NCBI GenBank assembly: GCA_044356505.1
Contig: JBIKWD010000001.1
Span: 16,422-80,421 of the forward strand
Source: QWPT01 sp044356505
GTDB lineage: Bacteria; Planctomycetota; Phycisphaerae; Phycisphaerales; SM1A02
Reading direction: 5' to 3'
Length of the DNA stretch: 64,000 nucleotides
Shown here: positions 55,101 through 62,765 of the stretch, piece after piece
How the letters are laid out: each line of letters starts with the position of its first letter
How positions within the stretch are numbered: position 1 is the first letter of the stretch
Notes under the pieces: generated by a model
The model's input: only the letters and a program-made list of their open reading frames with translations
Databases searched by the model: none
What the model was told of the DNA's origin: nothing
Position numbers and translations under genes: made by a program

Positions 55101-55137
55101 CACGATGCGACGCGGCTTCGCGCCCGGGCTCGAGTGA
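52129..55137 (+). CDS. putA: Bifunctional proline dehydrogenase / P5C dehydrogenase
   Basis: This 1002-residue enzyme oxidises proline to glutamate. The N-terminal FAD-linked TIM barrel (about 70-460) shows VSIKISSLSAR, VNFDMEQF, VRLVKGAYWDYE, LQMLYGMGD and RRLLENSSNESWLK. The C-terminal aldehyde dehydrogenase (about 540-990) has VIAPWNFPLAI, FTGSKAVG, the general base in EMGGKNAMI and the catalytic Cys792 in GFCGQKCSAASR. The usual RRLxENxSNxSFL is altered in its last residues. No ribbon-helix-helix DNA-binding domain is present, so it is the bifunctional, not the autoregulating, form. A linker (about 465-520) is Ala/Gly-rich. Confidence 0.94.
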   Translation: MALFFTRKKPAAPTAPASPTPPGGRQMEPLDPAIEARTLAIGADFLQRARGAKTNVLAVWSEGLMDWAMRDEAFKVQIFRFVDCFPTLKDNDAVYDHLTDYLAQPGVTPPPFVATALKAGALMKGVVTKTMSTQITSMASKFICGTDAASSLPALRRIWESGLCFSVDLLGEACVSDEEAEAYRRKYLDLIENLPATVSTWGANPRLETDHLGAIPRTNVSIKISSLSARVDPIDTEGSIRGLLENLGPILEAAKRKGVFVNFDMEQFALKDLTLELFMRACEKHDFHAGLAMQAYLRSGDDDARRIIEWSKRTGRQVTVRLVKGAYWDYETINAEQQGWPVPVWSRKVDTDASFERMAQAFVASTPAARGEGGVKLALGSHNARSIAATLAALEKRGLPGSALELQMLYGMGDQLKAAAIEMDLRLREYAPIGELIPGMAYLVRRLLENSSNESWLKAGFKDNAADDKLLASPHRAFDSDPGVERIAKAPERHRLSASPAGIGNGRPFYTEPMRNFALADVRAGFSAAVARTAVPPVANSGTADDAKRAVATAHEAFESWRDTPFATRAAVLVSAAGEMRARRDELSAAIVKESGKVWREADADVCEAIDFCEYYAREGARLFEAERLGSFVGELDEQWYQPRGVAAVIAPWNFPLAICCGMTVAALVTGNTVVVKPAEQTPSIARAMCEILWRAGAPREVLQFVAGPGETVGATLVRDPRVALIAFTGSKAVGLDIVQAAGVVAPGQEFVKKVVCEMGGKNAMIIDASADLDEAVLAVRQSAFGFCGQKCSAASRAIVVGSAYEPFLHRLVGATRALVVGDPSNPGTDIGPVIDEEAARKIRSYIEIGKSEGKHELTLDVPEGLEKKVGKPYVGPSIFSGVRPEHRLAREEIFGPVLAVMHAKDFDEALSIANTPEYKLTGGVFSRKPANLARARREFRVGNLYLNRGITGALVGRQPFGGFGMSGIGSKAGGRDYLLQFVEPRAVCENTMRRGFAPGLE

Positions 55138-55231
55138 GACGGCCGGGCACGCGCATCGCGATTCGCGAAATCCCTCCTGTAAAAGTGTAGGAAAATCAAG
55201 GTTGGATCCCGGCGCCGTGTAGAACGGGGCG

Positions 55232-56788
55232 ATGCAACGCATCCAGAGTTTCGCATTGAGGGGCATCGACGCCCTGCCCGTCGAGATCGAGAGCGATGAG
55301 CGCTTTCCACCCGAGCGGGAGGGAGAGTCCCCGGACAAACCACAGCCGAGGATGGTGGTCGTCGGTCTTCCCGACACATCGGTCCGCGAGTCCTGCCAGC
55401 GGGTGAGGGCCGCCTTGGCGGCATCGCGGCTTCCCTGCCCCAAGGGCCTGTGCACGATCAACCTCGCCCCGGCGGATCTCCGAAAGGAGGGCCCCGTGTA
55501 CGACCTTCCGATCGCGCTCTCGGTGCTTCGGCTCCAGGGGATCATCGGCGAGGACGCCGACGCGCGGCTCTCGCGCTTCGCGGTCGCCGGGGAGCTCGCG
55601 CTCGATGGCCTCGTCCGCCCGATTCGCGGCGCGACGAGCCTCGCCGCGCTTGCCCGCGAGCGACGGCTCCAGGGCGTCATCGTGCCTGCGGCAAACGCTC
55701 CGGAGGCTGCGGCCGTCGACGGAATCGAGGTCTACGGGGTCCACGAGCTCAAGGAGGCGGTCGGCTTCCTCAACGGGCTCTACGACATTCCGCGCGAGCC
55801 GCCGCCGGCGGAGTGCCCGCCGCCATTCGGCGCTGCACTCGACTTCGCCGACGTCCGTGGCCAGGAGGCGGCCAAGCGCGCGATCGCGCTCGCGGCCGCC
55901 GGAGGACACAACGTGCTGCTGATCGGGCCGGCAGGTAGCGGCAAGACCATGATGGCGCGGGCGATGCCGGGAATCCTGCCGCCTCTGACCCAGGAGGAAT
56001 CGCTTGAAGTCACCCGGATCTACTCCTCGATCGGAGCCGTTCCGCGCGGAGCCGGACTCATCCGCGAACGTCCATTCCGCGCTCCGCACCACTCTGCGAG
56101 TTCGGCGGCGATCGTCGGGGGCGGAAGCGTCCCGCGGCCCGGCGAAGTCAGCCTCGCCCACCACGGCGTCCTGTTCCTCGACGAACTCCCGGAGTTCCCG
56201 CGCGCAGCGCTCGAGTGCCTTCGGGAGCCGCTCGAGGACGGCTTCGTCACGATCGCTCGCGCCAACGGCACTCTCCGCTTCCCTGCCCGCACGATGCTGG
56301 TCGCGGCGATGAATCCCTCGCATGCAGGCGGATTCGCACGCAGCGCCACCGAGCGCCGAGCCCAGGATAAGTACATCGGCCGGCTTTCCGGTCCGCTGCT
56401 CGACCGCATCGACATGCATGTCGAGGTTCGAGCGGTACCGTTCGCATCGCTGCAGTCGAGCAGGTCCGGGGCTTCGAGTTCGGACTTGCGGCGGAGGGTG
56501 CTCGATGCGCGGGGAAGGATGGAGGGACGACACGGCCCGGGGAGACCGAATGCGCGGCTCGGCGGGCGGGAACTCGACCGGTCGTGCGTGCTCGAAGGCC
56601 CCGCCCAGCGCATGCTGGAGGGTGCGATGAGGGACCTCGGACTGTCCGCGCGCGCGTACGACCGAATCCGCCGCGTCGCGCGCACGATCGCGGACTTCGA
56701 CGGCAGCGAGCGCGTCGAGGAGACGCACATCGCGGAGGCGATCCACTACCGCATCCTTGACCGGATGCGTGTCGGGGAGGTCGCGTGA
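55232..56788 (+). CDS. comM: ComM/YifB-family AAA ATPase (Mg-chelatase-like)
   Basis: This 518-residue protein has an N-terminal Lon-protease-like fold (about 1-190; VVVGLPDTSVRESCQRVRAAL, INLAPADLRKEGPVYDLPIAL). An AAA+ domain follows with Walker A GPAGSGKT (about 230) and Walker B GVLFLDELPEF; the presensor and C-terminal helical domain end it. ComM remodels DNA branches during natural transformation. The family phrase AAMNPCPCG and the following CxC are AAMNPSHAGGFARS here, so the cysteines are gone; the rest (YIGRLSGPLLDRIDMHVEV) is normal. Monocistronic. No other competence gene is in the window. Confidence 0.88.
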   Translation: MQRIQSFALRGIDALPVEIESDERFPPEREGESPDKPQPRMVVVGLPDTSVRESCQRVRAALAASRLPCPKGLCTINLAPADLRKEGPVYDLPIALSVLRLQGIIGEDADARLSRFAVAGELALDGLVRPIRGATSLAALARERRLQGVIVPAANAPEAAAVDGIEVYGVHELKEAVGFLNGLYDIPREPPPAECPPPFGAALDFADVRGQEAAKRAIALAAAGGHNVLLIGPAGSGKTMMARAMPGILPPLTQEESLEVTRIYSSIGAVPRGAGLIRERPFRAPHHSASSAAIVGGGSVPRPGEVSLAHHGVLFLDELPEFPRAALECLREPLEDGFVTIARANGTLRFPARTMLVAAMNPSHAGGFARSATERRAQDKYIGRLSGPLLDRIDMHVEVRAVPFASLQSSRSGASSSDLRRRVLDARGRMEGRHGPGRPNARLGGRELDRSCVLEGPAQRMLEGAMRDLGLSARAYDRIRRVARTIADFDGSERVEETHIAEAIHYRILDRMRVGEVA

Positions 56789-56961
56789 CGTCACGCCTCC
56801 ACGGACGCGACGGATCGGCGGGCGAGACGTGCTCCCTCCATCTGGTCAGGCTCAGGGCGATCGGTCTGGAGGTCACCGGGCTTGCCCTCGTCGCAGCATC
56901 GGTTGTTCTGCGAATCGCGGCGCTCGGCATCGCCTCAGCGACCGCCCGCACCGTCGATGCG

Positions 56962-57714
56962 CTACTTCGAAGGCCGGCGCTGGCGCTTGAAGCCGTTGGG
57001 AAGTCCATCCGCGTACTCCCACACCGTCACGTCGAGTTCGCGCACGCCCCAGCGCATCGCCACTTCGTGCGTTGGGAACAGAACGTCCAGCCTGTTCCCC
57101 TTGATTGCGCCACCGACATCGAGCACCGGAACGGCCGCGCCGTCGTCGTACCCGGGGACGCTCACGAGCGAACCGAGGGGAAGCACGCGCGGGTCCGCAG
57201 CGACAAGAAATCCGCCGTTGGTGACGACCGAGTATCCGCTCGCGGTGATGCCGTCGGCGCTGTCGCCGCAACTCCGCTCGTCGGGGCTGTAGGCGGTCAC
57301 ACGCATCCGAAGGGTGTAGGCCGCGCGCAAAGGCCGGCCGTTGAAATGTCGCGTTCCAAGCAGATCGGCCCGAAGAAGGTCGCGATCGAGGTCGGTCGAG
57401 CGGAGGCCAAACCCCGCAAGCCACGGGCTGCTTGTCGACCGTCGGGCCTGGGACCGGACCCGCGAGTCGGCCGCGGCGACAGGCGTGGCGACGGACGAGG
57501 CGGCGGACGAGGCTGTGCCAATGCGAATGTCAGCCGCCGGGAGACCCGCGGAACTCAAAGCCGTCTGGCCGGTGGAGATACCGAGGGACACCAGCCCAGC
57601 CGAAAATGCAAGCGCGCATGCCGCAACCAGCCGAGAACGACGCCGACGAAGGGCGGCCGCGGAGGTCGAGTCTCCCTCCGCATCGTGCTTGAGATTGTCG
57701 TCGACCGAAGACAT
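56962..57714 (-). CDS. Exported 3D-domain protein (RlpA/MltA-like double-psi barrel)
   Basis: This is a protein of about 250 residues with an N-terminal TM or signal anchor (about 28-53), an Ala/Ser-rich linker and a C-terminal 3D (Asp-Asp-Asp) domain (about 130-240). The domain shows MRVTAYSPDE at its start, VAADPRVLPLGSLVSVPGYDDGAAVPVLDVGGAIKGNRLDV and WGVRELDVTVWEY; the aspartates of AADP, LDVGG and RLDV are the three hallmark residues. Proteins with this domain bind or cut peptidoglycan (YabE, MltA C-part). Two starts, ATG 57714 and GTG 57732, are possible. It converges with comM, 170 bases apart. Confidence 0.82.
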   Translation of the reverse strand: MSSVDDNLKHDAEGDSTSAAALRRRRSRLVAACALAFSAGLVSLGISTGQTALSSAGLPAADIRIGTASSAASSVATPVAAADSRVRSQARRSTSSPWLAGFGLRSTDLDRDLLRADLLGTRHFNGRPLRAAYTLRMRVTAYSPDERSCGDSADGITASGYSVVTNGGFLVAADPRVLPLGSLVSVPGYDDGAAVPVLDVGGAIKGNRLDVLFPTHEVAMRWGVRELDVTVWEYADGLPNGFKRQRRPSK

Positions 57715-58289
57715 CGGGATCCACGCTCCCACCGTCCATCAAGAAACCGGCGCACGAACTCCCGAGCGCGCGACCGCGGCAGGGCGGATCGTAGCCTCTG
57801 CCATGAGGAATCCCACCTTCGCGAATCGGGTTTCGGGATCTTGGTGTCCGTCCGCGTAGCCTCCACTGGCTGCTCGGGCACTTCCTGCGCACCGCGTCTC
57901 AGGAACCACCCGCGGCGCTCCGCGCCGAGGGAGGTCGGCCTCAATGTTGGACACTCGGACGACAGGGTCCGCCTCGGGAGGCGACTGCCCCGATGGGAGC
58001 TGACCCCCGAAGGCCTCTGGAAGCCGATGCTGCTTCCCCGACCGGCAAGCGCCACCATCGACCCAGCCGGGAGTGGACTTGGTAACGGTGCATTGCGAAC
58101 GGCGCGCGGCCGCGGTCCGCCAGACGAGACCTGATCGCGGGGTGGAGTCTCGCAAGACGCGCTCACGTGCGTTCCGAAGATAGAGATCAGCCGCCCGCCA
58201 CACGACAAGGTCGATGCAGAGTACGGCCCGGCGCATTCGCAAGGATGTGATGGACTCCGACGTCCGGTGGTTGCTGCTAGGGTGCAGCA
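57715..58289. other. Intergenic region, no gene recognised
   Basis: About 575 bases. Open frames on both strands here are arginine-rich and match nothing. Several GC hairpins are visible but no terminator. I found no tRNA arm and no riboswitch consensus. The region is the largest in the window without an explanation. Confidence 0.45.
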
Positions 58290-59105
58290 GTGACGTGGAA
58301 CTCGTCAGACATCCTCCTGATCGCTGCCTTCGGACTGATCGGCGGTTCGCTCGGTGGCCTCCTTGGCCTAGGCGGGGCTGTGTTCGCCATTCCCGCGCTG
58401 ACTCTTGCGTTCGGACCGAACCAGCACCTCTATCAGGCGTCGGCATTGATCATGAACATCTTTGTGGCGGCGGCCGCGACGAGCAAGCATCGCGGGCGCG
58501 GCACCATCCGCGCCGACGTCGCGCCCGTCGCGGCGACCGCGTCGGCCGCCGCTGCGCTCCTTGGGGTCTTCACGAGCAATCTGATCCCTGCGGAGCCCCT
58601 GATGGCGCTCTTTGGACTCTTCCTCTGCTACTGCGCCGCATCAGAGGTCGTTTCGCTCGCACTCCGGAAGCCCGACACCCCGGCCTCCGAGCCTCCGCAG
58701 CGTCCGTCGAGGGCGCTTGCTGCAGGCATCGGCGCTCTTGGAGGATTCGCGGCGGGACTTCTGGGAATTGGCGGCGGCGCGCTCATGGTTCCGCTCTTTC
58801 GAAAGTCGCTCCGGCTTCCGATCCGAGAGGCGGTCGCGAACTCCGCGGTCGTCATGATCGTCGCCTGCGCGATAGCAGCGACGGCAAAGAACGCATCGAT
58901 CCCATCGCTGCTCTCCCCGACGGGCGACCCTCTCACGGTCAGCTCCTCGCTTTGGCTTGCAGCGCTGCTTGCACCGACCGCCACGCTCGGCGGGATGGTC
59001 GGCGCGATGCTGGTCTACCGGCTGCCGCTCGGCGCAACCCGAGTCGCACTTGCTCTGCTGCTCGGCTTCGCGGGCATCAGAATGGCAATCAATGGCCTGA
59101 CCTGA
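58290..59105 (+). CDS. TauE/SafE (TSUP) family permease
   Basis: This 271-residue membrane protein has eight hydrophobic segments in two repeats. The family motif GxLGGLLGLGGAxxAxPAL is visible (IGGSLGGLLGLGGAVFAIPAL), and its second half repeats as GFAAGLLGIGGGALMVPLF. TSUP proteins export sulfite, organosulfonates or related anions. GTG at 58290 is used as start; a ctagggt hexamer lies just upstream. No sulfur-metabolism gene is adjacent, so the substrate is open. The short interhelical loop (KPDTPASEPPQRPSRALA) is proline-rich. Confidence 0.88.
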   Translation: MTWNSSDILLIAAFGLIGGSLGGLLGLGGAVFAIPALTLAFGPNQHLYQASALIMNIFVAAAATSKHRGRGTIRADVAPVAATASAAAALLGVFTSNLIPAEPLMALFGLFLCYCAASEVVSLALRKPDTPASEPPQRPSRALAAGIGALGGFAAGLLGIGGGALMVPLFRKSLRLPIREAVANSAVVMIVACAIAATAKNASIPSLLSPTGDPLTVSSSLWLAALLAPTATLGGMVGAMLVYRLPLGATRVALALLLGFAGIRMAINGLT

Positions 59106-59225
59106 GCGTGCAGAGGATTCAAACGACCAGGAGGTCGCACGAGTACCCGCCGCGCGCCCGGACCCCTGTGCAGAACCTCGCGCGCGCTGCGAAGCGGCAG
59201 CGAGGCGCGACAGCGATGTGAAGCA

Positions 59226-60524
59226 TCAGCGGCTGAAGCAGCCTGTCGTACCCTTCGGGACCACCTGTCCCCAGACCGTCAGTTCTTGCTGGCGCTGGTT
59301 TGAGTAGATCGTGAAGGGCACGTACAGAAGTCCAAGGACGCCCGAATTGGGAGTCACACGAAGATTGATCTTCGTGAGGGTCCCTTCCGTCTCGGCGCCG
59401 AGGAACTCGACTTTCGCATTGCTCGAACCCGTCGCAGCCGTGGCGATCCTCTCGCCAGCGGCGAGTTCGTTGACCTCCACGATGAACTCGTGAGATCCAC
59501 CCTCCTCCATGCGCCCGAACGTGTGGCGGTAGTCGGCGAACTTGAAGCGAACGTTCGGGAACGTAGACTCATGGCGCACGAACACATCAACGAGCGGCGA
59601 GTCCGCGCGGTCGGTCTCAATCACCAAGTACCGCGGGGCCACTCCATCCGGGAAGTCACGCTTGAAGTCCCAGTCGAGCAGGTACTGGTTTCGAGGCTCG
59701 TCCTTGGCCGGATCGAATCCCACCAGATTCGGCGGCTTTCCTCCAACCGCGCAGATCTTGAAAGGCTTCTTGTCGATCGACTCGACGATGAGGCGTCCAG
59801 TCTGAGCCTGTCCCTGAACGACGTTCAGGTAGGCCGGGCTGATGCGGACCGGTAGCGAGACCTCGTTTCGCAGGACGACGTTTATGACCTGCGTGTAGCC
59901 GTCGATGAGCACCTTGACGTCCGCCTTCTTCCCCCCGGGCGACGACTGGGCCTTCATCTCCGCCTTCAACTCGATGAATCCCCCGACGGGGATCTTCTTG
60001 CCCGACAGATCCTCGAGAGTCGTGCACTTGCAGCTCGGCTGCACGGTCAGGATTTCGAGTTCCTTGGTGCCGGTATTGATCAGCTTCACAACACCAACCT
60101 TGGTGACCGAAGGAGGCACGATCCCGAAGTCGAGAACTGGTGGATCCAGCGTGATCGGAGGCAACTCGTCGAGCGGCTCGTCGGAAGCCTCGTCAGCCGC
60201 CTGATCGGCCGAGGGCGCTTGAGATTCGGCGGGCGCCTGGACAGGGGCGGGTGTAGGTGTCGGAGCCGTCGCTGGCCGAACCGTCGGCGCCCCGGCGGGA
60301 AGCGCGGTCGGAGGCGCGGAGGGAGAGGTCTGGCTGGTTGTAACGCTAGCCAGCAACTTGGCGGAGCTGGCGTGCCGGGCCTCCGATGCGCGATCCAGGC
60401 TGTCCGCGCCCGCGTCGAGCGCGGTCAGGTTCGCGACCGCGACCACGCCGGCAAGGAGCGCCCAGGTTGAAAGCACAGAGAGTCGGCGAGAACTGTCGGG
60501 GAGAAGTCGTGGGGAGCAGCTCAT
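59226..60524 (-). CDS. Exported DUF1573-containing protein
   Basis: This 432-residue protein has an N-terminal membrane segment (about 16-40), a Pro/Thr/Ala-rich stretch (about 60-125) and a DUF1573 domain (about 128-225) with LDFGIVPPSVTKVGVVKLINTGTKELEILTVQPSCKCTT. The Cys pair in SCKCT is the family's hallmark. The remaining 200 residues form further beta-rich (Ig-like) modules. A Shine-Dalgarno (AAAGGA) precedes ATG 60524 and decides the start. DUF1573 proteins are common in Bacteroidetes and planctomycetes, with no known activity; a cell-envelope role is likely. Confidence 0.85.
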   Translation of the reverse strand: MSCSPRLLPDSSRRLSVLSTWALLAGVVAVANLTALDAGADSLDRASEARHASSAKLLASVTTSQTSPSAPPTALPAGAPTVRPATAPTPTPAPVQAPAESQAPSADQAADEASDEPLDELPPITLDPPVLDFGIVPPSVTKVGVVKLINTGTKELEILTVQPSCKCTTLEDLSGKKIPVGGFIELKAEMKAQSSPGGKKADVKVLIDGYTQVINVVLRNEVSLPVRISPAYLNVVQGQAQTGRLIVESIDKKPFKICAVGGKPPNLVGFDPAKDEPRNQYLLDWDFKRDFPDGVAPRYLVIETDRADSPLVDVFVRHESTFPNVRFKFADYRHTFGRMEEGGSHEFIVEVNELAAGERIATAATGSSNAKVEFLGAETEGTLTKINLRVTPNSGVLGLLYVPFTIYSNQRQQELTVWGQVVPKGTTGCFSR

Positions 60525-60769
60525 GGAGATCCTTTCAAGGAGACCCTCGTGGACATCGGACGACGAGGCGCGCGGTGATTCAACGGGTCACGCTGGGACT
60601 GGGTGGAGAGTCTATATCAGCAGAACGGAGCCAACCCGCTTGAGCATTCGGGGGGTTCGGTACACGGGACGGAACCATCGGGTTGCGAGCGCGGCTTCGA
60701 ACCGAAGGTTGGCCGACGCTCCGAATCCAGTTTTCGGCCAGAGCAGACCCCTTCGAATTGATTGTTATT

Positions 60770-60957
60770 GGACATTTTCTGGGCAAGGTTGGCGTCGAGT
60801 CAGATTTATGCTGTTTGTGACGAAAACTCCGCTCGTAGTGTTTGTGTCGCGCGGAATCGGATGCATCTTGTTGTTGAGTTGAGTCGCAAGACTCGCTCCT
60901 TAAACAGCCCTTTTCCCTCCCTCCGCCCCCGACCTCGGTCGGGGGTCTTTCTTTTTG
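60770..60957 (+). ncRNA. Candidate small RNA upstream of efp
   Basis: An AT-rich, gene-free stretch contains a perfect 5-bp hairpin with GCAA tetraloop at 60882-60895 and ends at a strong plus-strand terminator. The neighbouring genes cannot use this terminator: DUF1573 is transcribed leftwards and efp starts 230 bases later. No clear promoter was identified, so the 5' end is a guess. No motif of SRP, 6S, tmRNA or RNase P RNA was recognised. Confidence 0.4.
60926..60956 (+). terminator. Orphan intrinsic terminator
   Basis: Perfect 8-bp stem cccccgac/gtcggggg (60926-60933 with 60938-60945), loop ctcg, then tctttcttttt. Strong T-run on the plus strand only. Confidence 0.85.
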
Positions 60958-61188
60958 CCGTGTTTTCTCGGCAGTCGTCCAAGGCACTCGGGATCTGCTT
61001 GGGGACGCTGTTCAGTGAATGGAGCGTCGACTCAGCGCGTGGTGCGTGGATTGACTCCTGTCGCCTCAGCAGCTCGCCACGTCGGAATCGCGGCAGAAGA
61101 AGCTCGCAGCATGCAATCGGACCTTCGCGGCTTCCCGGCGCGCTCGTAAGTTCTGCTACCCTTCCGCTCCGCATTTAGAGAGGCCCAC

Positions 61189-61743
61189 GTGAATAGCACT
61201 GACCTAAGCCCCGGCATGGCCATCAAGATGGATGGCAAGTTGTTCCTGATCACCGAAGTCGAGCACCGAACCCCGGGGAACCTCCGCGCGTTCGTCCAGG
61301 TCAAGCTTCGCGACCTGAAGTCCGGCTCCCTGATCGACAAGCGCCTTCGCTCTGGAGAGGATGTCGAGCAGGTCGATCTCGACCGCCGCCAGATGGAGTA
61401 CCTCTACCAGCAGGGGAGCATGGCTGTCTTCATGGATCTGGAGAGCTACGAGCAGGTGGAGTTGCCGAAGGAGGTCGTGGGCGACCTGACGCTCTATGTT
61501 CTCCCGAACACGCAAATCATCGTGCTCTGGTGCGACGGCAAGCCGATCTCCGTCGAGCTCCCTCTGGTCGTAACCCTCACGATCACGGATACGCCGCCCG
61601 GTATCAAGGGCGCAACCGCGACGAACCAGCTCAAGGAAGCCACCTGCGAGACAGGTCTGAAAACCCGTGTCCCTCCATTCATCACGACTGGCGAGAAGAT
61701 CATCATCAGCACCGCGGACGGAAGCTACCGAAGCCGCGCCTGA
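61189..61743 (+). CDS. efp: Elongation factor P with Asn at the loop tip
   Basis: This 184-residue EF-P relieves ribosome stalling at proline runs. The three-domain beta layout is intact, with SIDKRLRSGEDVEQVDL-like domain II entry and GIKGATATNQLKEATCETGLKTRVPPFI in domain III. The domain I loop reads HRTPGNLRAFV: the residue at the modified tip (Lys34 in E. coli, Arg32 in Pseudomonas) is Asn31 here. Neither EpmA lysylation nor EarP rhamnosylation could act on it. Start GTG 61189 has a Shine-Dalgarno AGAGAGG at the proper distance. No modification enzyme gene is nearby. Confidence 0.95.
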   Translation: MNSTDLSPGMAIKMDGKLFLITEVEHRTPGNLRAFVQVKLRDLKSGSLIDKRLRSGEDVEQVDLDRRQMEYLYQQGSMAVFMDLESYEQVELPKEVVGDLTLYVLPNTQIIVLWCDGKPISVELPLVVTLTITDTPPGIKGATATNQLKEATCETGLKTRVPPFITTGEKIIISTADGSYRSRA

Positions 61744-61781
61744 TTATCGCTGAACACCGCGAGTCGGCGAGTCGGCCGTCA

Positions 61782-62618
61782 TCAGTCAGATGTCATCTTT
61801 CGAATCGTTCGCTTCGCGATCTGCCCGATGATCGCGATGACGACGGCCATGACGGCGAGCCCGCCGAGGACAAGCGGCCATCCCTGCTCGTCGACGAGCT
61901 GCTGCAGATCCTCGGCCCCAGTTGCTGCGCCGCTCGCGGCCACGAAGCACGCGACTGCGGTGCGGGGCAGCATGCCGAGCATGGTCGCGGCAAGCGTCAG
62001 TCCAAGCGGCGCGCCCATCGTTGCAAGAGCGAAGTTTGTCAGTGCGAACGGCGAGTTCGGCGGAAGCCGGATCAGCGCGATGATCGAGAAAGTCTTCGCG
62101 GTCGATCCGCCGAGCAGTGCGGTGCGTATGAGATGCGCGCGGGGATGTCTCTCGACCTTCTGTTCGAGTGCCCTCCCGGCGACGGCGCGGGCGACCAGAT
62201 AGCCGATTGCGGTGCCGCCGACGAATCCCATCAGGGCCCCGGCGAGTCCGTAGCCGAAGCCGAACACCCAGCCGCCAAGGATCGACTGCGAGTAGGTCGG
62301 CAGGATGCCGAGCCCGGCGCTCACCGCGAACACGGCGACGTAGCCCCAGAACCCCAGCACGGGATCGATCTGAAGGACCCCGGCAATGCGTCCGAGGTCG
62401 AACAGAAGGTAGGTTCCGACGATGGCGGGCAGGATCCCCCACATCACACCGAGCACGGTGCTGTACACGACCCTGCGGTCGCGCGCTTCGGGCCCCGCCT
62501 CGGACTGACCGCCGCCGTCGCCAGGCCCGCGGGCGTCCGCGGCCCCGCTCGGCGGCCGGTGCGACGGGTTCTCGGAGGAAACCCGAGACGGAGCGGGCTC
62601 AGAGCGCTCTTCATGCAT
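61782..62618 (-). CDS. TVP38/TMEM64 (VTT domain) membrane protein
   Basis: This 278-residue protein has a polar Pro/Ser-rich N-terminal tail (about 1-45). Five or six TM helices follow. The VTT core phrase GWVFGFGYGLAGALMGFVGGTAIGYLVAR matches F/YGxxxGxxxxxxGxxxGxxxxF in the family. IALIRLPPNSPFALTNFALATMG is the second hallmark (RLxPxxPxxxxNYxxG). VTT/DedA proteins are implicated in lipid scrambling or undecaprenyl-phosphate flipping. Start MHEERSEP at 62618 is chosen; the frame continues upstream with no good start. It converges with efp, 38 bases apart. Confidence 0.86.
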   Translation of the reverse strand: MHEERSEPAPSRVSSENPSHRPPSGAADARGPGDGGGQSEAGPEARDRRVVYSTVLGVMWGILPAIVGTYLLFDLGRIAGVLQIDPVLGFWGYVAVFAVSAGLGILPTYSQSILGGWVFGFGYGLAGALMGFVGGTAIGYLVARAVAGRALEQKVERHPRAHLIRTALLGGSTAKTFSIIALIRLPPNSPFALTNFALATMGAPLGLTLAATMLGMLPRTAVACFVAASGAATGAEDLQQLVDEQGWPLVLGGLAVMAVVIAIIGQIAKRTIRKMTSD

Positions 62619-62765
62619 GGCAGGGAGCGTAGGGCATGACGGCGCACCCTGCCCGACGCCCTTCGGCTCCCCGCAGGAACGGGGAGACCTTCTGCGCCAG
62701 CCCCCCTTCGTTGGCCGATACACCTCCCGCGGGCCGAGTCCAGTCCGCCCCAGTCCGAGGTTCCG

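Larger units (their letters stand above)
60525..61188. other. Intergenic region between DUF1573 gene and efp
   Basis: About 660 bases. The middle, 60740-60900, is clearly richer in A and T than its surroundings and holds a hairpin with a GCAA tetraloop. A strong terminator at 60926 points right with no gene before it. The part after 60955 shows only the efp Shine-Dalgarno (agagagg at 61177-61183). Confidence 0.55.

Noticed and set aside
57880..58080. Possible cobalamin or glycine riboswitch before the TSUP gene
   Set aside because: Scattered short similarities to conserved boxes were seen, but no full set in the right order and spacing.
57739..58446. Minus-strand frame of 235 residues in the gap before the TSUP gene
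   Set aside because: Its composition is that of a shadow frame, it overlaps the start of the TSUP gene, and no domain is visible.
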